Both the position numbers and the translations under genes were made by a program. This document shows positions 10,824 through 14,646 of a stretch of 14,646 nt of DNA, piece by piece. The notes under the pieces are model-generated. The model was not told the origin of the DNA. It ran no database searches and saw only the letters and a program-made list of their open reading frames with translations. Source of the DNA: Cudoniella acicularis (lineage: Eukaryota; Ascomycota; Leotiomycetes; Helotiales; Helotiaceae); contig JAAMPI010001423.1 in the NCBI GenBank assembly GCA_013054445.1, positions 1 to 14,646 on the forward strand, in the 5' to 3' direction. The first letter of the stretch is position 1, and each line of letters starts with the position of its first letter.

Positions 10824-10835
10824 TACATTGACAGC

Positions 10836-13800
10836 ATGGAACCATTTCCCAAGCGCCAGCGTTTATATGCTCCCATCCGGAGTGGGTTTCCGCATGGCTT
10901 CGGTAGTGAACATGAATATTACGAAGCGCCGGAAAGCGAACTCGAGGATTACGAGGATGAGGAAGACGACGACGAGGAGGAAGAAGAAGAAGAAGGCGAA
11001 GAAGGCGAATCGATTCCTGATCCAAATGCGGAATTCGAACAAAGGAGGGCGCTTCTGGACTATAAGCTCAAATCGACTTTTGAAGCGATTTTTGAAAAAT
11101 ACGGAAAGGACTTTGATGGTATTGGAGATGAGATTGATCTAGCTACTGGGGAAATTATCGTCAACAATGGGCACCTGGTGGAGATGCAGGATGAACGAGA
11201 TACTGGCGATGGACACCGACCCCAACATGATTTGGAAGAAGATATCCTGGACTCCGAGGAAGGCCTTAGCAACTCAGCTATTGACGATGATATTATGGAC
11301 GAAGAGGACTATGGTGAAGAGCAAGATGATCTTGAGGATGCTCTTAGTGAAGACGATATGATGGAGGACGATATTATTTTGCGTGGTTTTGCTCAAGCAA
11401 GCCAATTCCTCCAACCAGAAATTAACTCCCCACCAATGCATGTACCTCCATTGTTCCAGGAAGACTTACGGCAGCCATCGATGCGTTCCCATATACATAA
11501 TCCGAATCTCCCATCCCAGTCCGAAATAATTGCCCAGTTTGGGTCTCAGCTTGGTCCCCAAATCATCAAATATGTCGCACAGCAGCAACAAGACGATAGC
11601 AATGTCGAGCCTGCTTGGCGTATTCCAGACATCCCAACAGTCGCACCGAGAAAACGGCTCCTATTGAATCCTGTAATTATTCATCCAGATGTCAGTCGCT
11701 CGCCTTCTCCTGGTGCAGGCCCCTCGCTTTGGGCGCCTACAAGACGACGACGACGGAAGACTATGGGGACTACCACGAAAGTAAGACTCTCTGGAGACAG
11801 TAATAGTCTCACATACAACCAGACTTACGCTTCTGCACCTGTCATTCCTCCCCTTGATCGATCAATTCCAGTATCAGGAGATCGTGCCCAAATACCTACC
11901 CCGAGGAGGAAGCGTACTACTTTCACGGCTGAAGACGATGAGTTACTTCTTACTTATGTCGAGGATGCACGGCAACGTGGTGTCCCATTGTCACAGAATT
12001 TCTGGAAAGGGTTAGAAGCTAAGGTATGCTTTCCACCTTGGAATTTTGAACACTAACTGAGATTATGATAGTATCCACACCATCCCTGGAAGAGCTGGTG
12101 TTTTCGGTATAATACGAAATCTAGCTATCTTGAATCTAGCCGAGCTGAGGATTCAGACGTATCCGATCCTGAGTTTCCAAGTAGGGTTGGACAGGGTTCA
12201 AAAGGCGGAAAATCAAGACCCAGTCTCGTCGAGTCCAGCGGGCTCAAGCCACCAGTGACCACGGATCATCAACGCCCGAACAGAATCCGAAGGCCTGCTC
12301 AGAGAGATTCTAGAATCATCAGCTGGTCAGATGCCGCAAACACGATAAAGTCTTTAGATCCTGACTTGCACGCTGGGATTTTAGATGATATTAAGCGAAA
12401 TAAAGTCGATGAAGGTTCATGGGCTTTCAACCGACCAATATCTTCAGCTGAACAACATTCCCAGAATCGGCGCGTCTCCGAAAATATACTGGAACTCAGG
12501 AAAGATAAGCATTCGAGGCATGACAATCCATCAAGGCGACGTTTTAGCGAATTAACCTACGCTATTGGCCAAAACGGGACTCAAAATTTGGGGACCAATG
12601 GCCAGACAGGTCGAGATCGAGAAGAAGTGCTTACAACAAAGGCACCTTGCCCGCATGCAGATTGTAGGCACTATCCTACAAAAATGTACAGGCTTCAAAG
12701 AATGGCCGATGAGGAGCAGTCACATATGTCCTTGCACTTACTTCAAGTGCATCACACAACTCCTTTTCCTTGTGGGGAGCTCGGTTGTGCCTATAAAGGA
12801 GAGAATGGATTTTTTATGCAAAGAGAACTAGTCAACCATGTTAGGACCGCTCACCCAACGGTTGGAGCTCTGTATCGACTTCGAGGTCGTGTGGATTCTG
12901 ACTTGATAAACATGAGCAATGAATTCGGCAAGCCTCTCGATTTAGGCACGTCAACTGATGACAGCCCAATAAGTCGACACCAAGACTCTGACTTTATATC
13001 TCCGCGAAGAACTCGTGATAGTCGTATCACGTCAAGTAGTCGACCATTTTCTTCAAGTTCTGGTCATGACCGTACTTTGACCCCAAGAGGAATGACCGGG
13101 ACTTCAACATATACGCCTATGACTAGTGTCTCATCATTGATAGTACATCATTCCTCCTCTAAACCTGGCCAAGGAACGGGTACGAGAAATTCTCAAATAC
13201 CCTTCACGGCAATCACTCGAAGTTCCGAGGAAAATCTGACCACTGGGAATATGTCAGACCCAAATGCGCCTACGCGCCAGGGATCTGAGCAAAATTCTAA
13301 TCAAGGCATAGAAAGCAATCGTGGCCCGTCTCCTGAGTTGGGGATCTCCCGAAATGCTAAGGATGAGGCTGACCAAGTCTCGTCTGGGCTTTCTCACTCC
13401 AGAGAACAACAAAGATATGGGAGTGGAAATGCAGCAAATCCCTTCGAATCACTGTACGGTGGACCTGCAAACCCACAGGCAACGCAAAGTGCATCATCTC
13501 CTTCACGGCACTCTCTTCCTGCAAGCATTCCCGACTCTCAAATATCCGTACAAGACCGGCCATCAAGCCCGTCTCAAGCTACTAAGATATGGTCAAACAC
13601 ATCTGAGCAAGCACCTAGTGACTTGTCGGCCAAGTCACCTGGGAAAATCGGGGTTTCGGACGTTGCAGAGATGACCGATTTATCTTCAATGTTGCCTCCC
13701 AGAAGAACCTTGCCTGTTAATCAGCTACCGTTCAATACCCCATTGAACAAGAGGAAACCAAGCAAACCGGTTTTGTCAGGCCCTTCCAACGCGGAAGAGA

Positions 13801-14588
13801 TTGATGAACTAAGTCTACTCTCAGATGGCTTTGTGATGCTATCTTCTCGCCAGAGGACGACCAAAACCCCCTTTAACCTGCCTATGCGGATTAAACGCGA
13901 GGAAACGGCGGACGTACCCAGCAATGCATCGGTTGCTCCGCCACGAAAAAGGAAACTAGAAACTTTCCAGATGACTGACGAAATTGATGAATTAATGGCT
14001 GATGAGTTTGCTATTTCGTTACCGCATTCAGGCCGTTTATCCGAGCGCGACTCAAAAATAAAAACGGAAGACACAGAGCCGGTTGCTGCCCCGCCCCTCT
14101 TCAACCACAGAAGACTACCTCGATATAAAAAACCAAAAGCGAAAAAGACGTACGGTCGGTCAAGAACAATTGCAGATAATTCTTGCCTGCCAAATGGATC
14201 ATCCACGTCTCAAAAGCGAGATCCAGGATTTGTCCGCACGGGCACACCTCTTCTTGATCTTACCCCAAGTCGGACGCGAGATGAGAGAGCAAACGGTCTT
14301 GGAGAGATTGCCGATTCGGGTACAGAAACATCTTCACCCCTAGCAGCAGCATCCTCACAAATCGTCAAGCCTCGGGCTGAAAATCATAAAAGAAGCTCGC
14401 AGCTAGATGGTCTTCTTACTCCGACGCGCAAGAAACCTTCGTCTGGCAAGCAAGGCAAAGAGGGCGGCCCGGCAATAGTTGTCAAGACTCCTGGAGGGAC
14501 GCTGCGGAAATGTGGTGAAGGTGGATTTGCATGCCGGAAGTCTTTTTGCTTCCGCTGTAGCTCGCAAGCTGAGATGTCAGTAAGTTGA
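10836..14588 (+). CDS. scm3: Scm3/HJURP-type CENP-A chaperone with Myb and zinc fingers
   Basis: Exons 10836-12023 and 12072-14588 (48-nt intron gtatgc...gatag, branch ctaac) give 1234 aa if the TGA at 14586-14588 is used; a gtaagt at 14580 suggests a further exon outside the window. The Scm3 motif is at about 66-117, with IFEKYGKDFDGIGDEIDL and TGEIIVNNGHL, which binds CENP-A/H4 for centromere loading. A Glu/Asp-rich block (35-58) precedes it and a second acidic block (132-180) follows. A Rap1-like Myb domain spans about 358-412 (FTAEDDELLLTYVEDARQRG, YPHHPWKSW), cut by the intron. Two C2H2-like fingers follow: C589/C594/H618/H623 and C630/C635/H652/H657. A long Ser-rich disordered region ends in a Cys4 knuckle C1210/C1217/C1222/C1225. 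Such fused architecture is known for mould Scm3 and suggests direct DNA contact as well as histone handling. NLS-like RRRRRK is at 303-308. Confidence 0.92.
10951..11009 (+). repeat. GAN trinucleotide tract coding an acidic run
   Basis: A nearly pure purine tract of GAG, GAT, GAC and GAA codons, with some GGC, encodes the Glu/Asp block at residues 39-58 of the Scm3 protein. The A-G-rich triplets make it prone to length change by slippage. Acidic runs are common in histone chaperones. Confidence 0.6.
13665..14138 (+). repeat. three degenerate repeat units within Scm3
   Basis: Three successive stretches share a plan: an acidic-hydrophobic word followed by a Phe-Asn word next to basic residues. 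Unit 1 has AEMTDLSSML (928-937) then PFNTPLNKRK (949-958). Unit 2 has EEIDELSLL (971-979) then PFNLPMRIKR (996-1005). Unit 3 has DEIDELMADEF (1032-1042) then PPLFNHRRLPRYKK (1070-1083). Two lysines fit the SUMO consensus psi-K-x-E: K1004 (IKRE) and K1060 (IKTE). The match is by eye; spacing varies between units. Confidence 0.45.
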
Positions 14589-14646
14589 GAATCGAAACCA
14601 GCTGTATATTGTTCTCGCTGCAATTATGATGTACTTTACATATCAA
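14580..14646 (+). other. possible intron start at the right edge
   Basis: A perfect donor GTAAGT begins at 14580, in phase 0 after ...EMS, only three codons before an in-frame TGA. If it is used, the scm3 coding region continues beyond the window and the VS-stop ending is intronic. The 67 remaining bases show no convincing branch-acceptor pair. Confidence 0.45.

Larger units (their letters stand above)
10489..10835. promoter_or_regulatory. divergent promoter region, atg6 / scm3
   Basis: The two starts point away from each other across only 347 bases, so both promoters must lie in or near this region. It contains an ACGCG word at 10714-10718, the core of the yeast MBF element, and the palindrome GGCGCGCC at 10724-10731. 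Each side contains a short upstream ORF. No clear TATA element is seen. Which element serves which gene is not readable from sequence. Confidence 0.6.

Overview
The window looks like nuclear chromosomal DNA of a filamentous ascomycete (Pezizomycotina). Genes are dense and cut by short introns of about 46-72 nt with fungal branch-point words (gctaat, actaac, ctgat), intergenic spaces are short, and the protein set is typical of moulds. The CK2-alpha and Atg6 sequences resemble what I know from Leotiomycetes and Sordariomycetes; a leotiomycete is my best guess, with only moderate confidence. There are no bacterial-style operons, CRISPR arrays, rRNA or recognisable tRNA genes, and no intact mobile element.

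Layout from left to right. 1-925 is non-coding flank. 926-2168 (+, 3 exons) encodes a polytopic membrane protein of the DUF1295 / steroid 5-alpha-reductase-like family. 2678-3454 (+, 2 exons) encodes a GFA/CENP-V-fold zinc protein with a charged tail. 3820-4650 (-, 2 exons) encodes a classical short-chain dehydrogenase/reductase. About 2 kb of AT-rich DNA without a convincing gene follows. 7055-8404 (+) is the catalytic alpha subunit of protein kinase CK2, with 5 certain exon junctions and an ambiguous stop-free 120-nt segment. 8945-10488 (-, 2 exons) is the autophagy/PI3-kinase subunit Atg6/Vps30 (Beclin 1), tail-to-tail with CK2. 10836 to the right edge (+, at least 2 exons) is a large Scm3/HJURP-type CENP-A chaperone carrying an Scm3 motif, a Rap1-like Myb domain, a pair of C2H2 fingers and a C-terminal Cys4 knuckle. 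It is divergent from atg6 across a shared 347-nt promoter.

The genes do not form an evident pathway. The right half (CK2 kinase, Atg6, Scm3) is conserved housekeeping machinery for signalling, vesicle trafficking/autophagy and centromere inheritance. The left half has three small metabolic genes (membrane reductase-like, GFA-like, SDR) with no backbone biosynthetic enzyme to make them a cluster.

I found no new multi-gene system. The observations most worth a second look are gene-structural: a stop-free, multiple-of-three intron inside the CK2-alpha kinase domain, a GC-AG intron in the same gene, three degenerate repeat units with SUMO-consensus lysines in the Scm3 C-terminal region, an ambiguous 3' end of scm3 where a perfect gtaagt donor overlaps the apparent terminus, and short upstream ORFs in front of both genes of the divergent atg6/scm3 pair.
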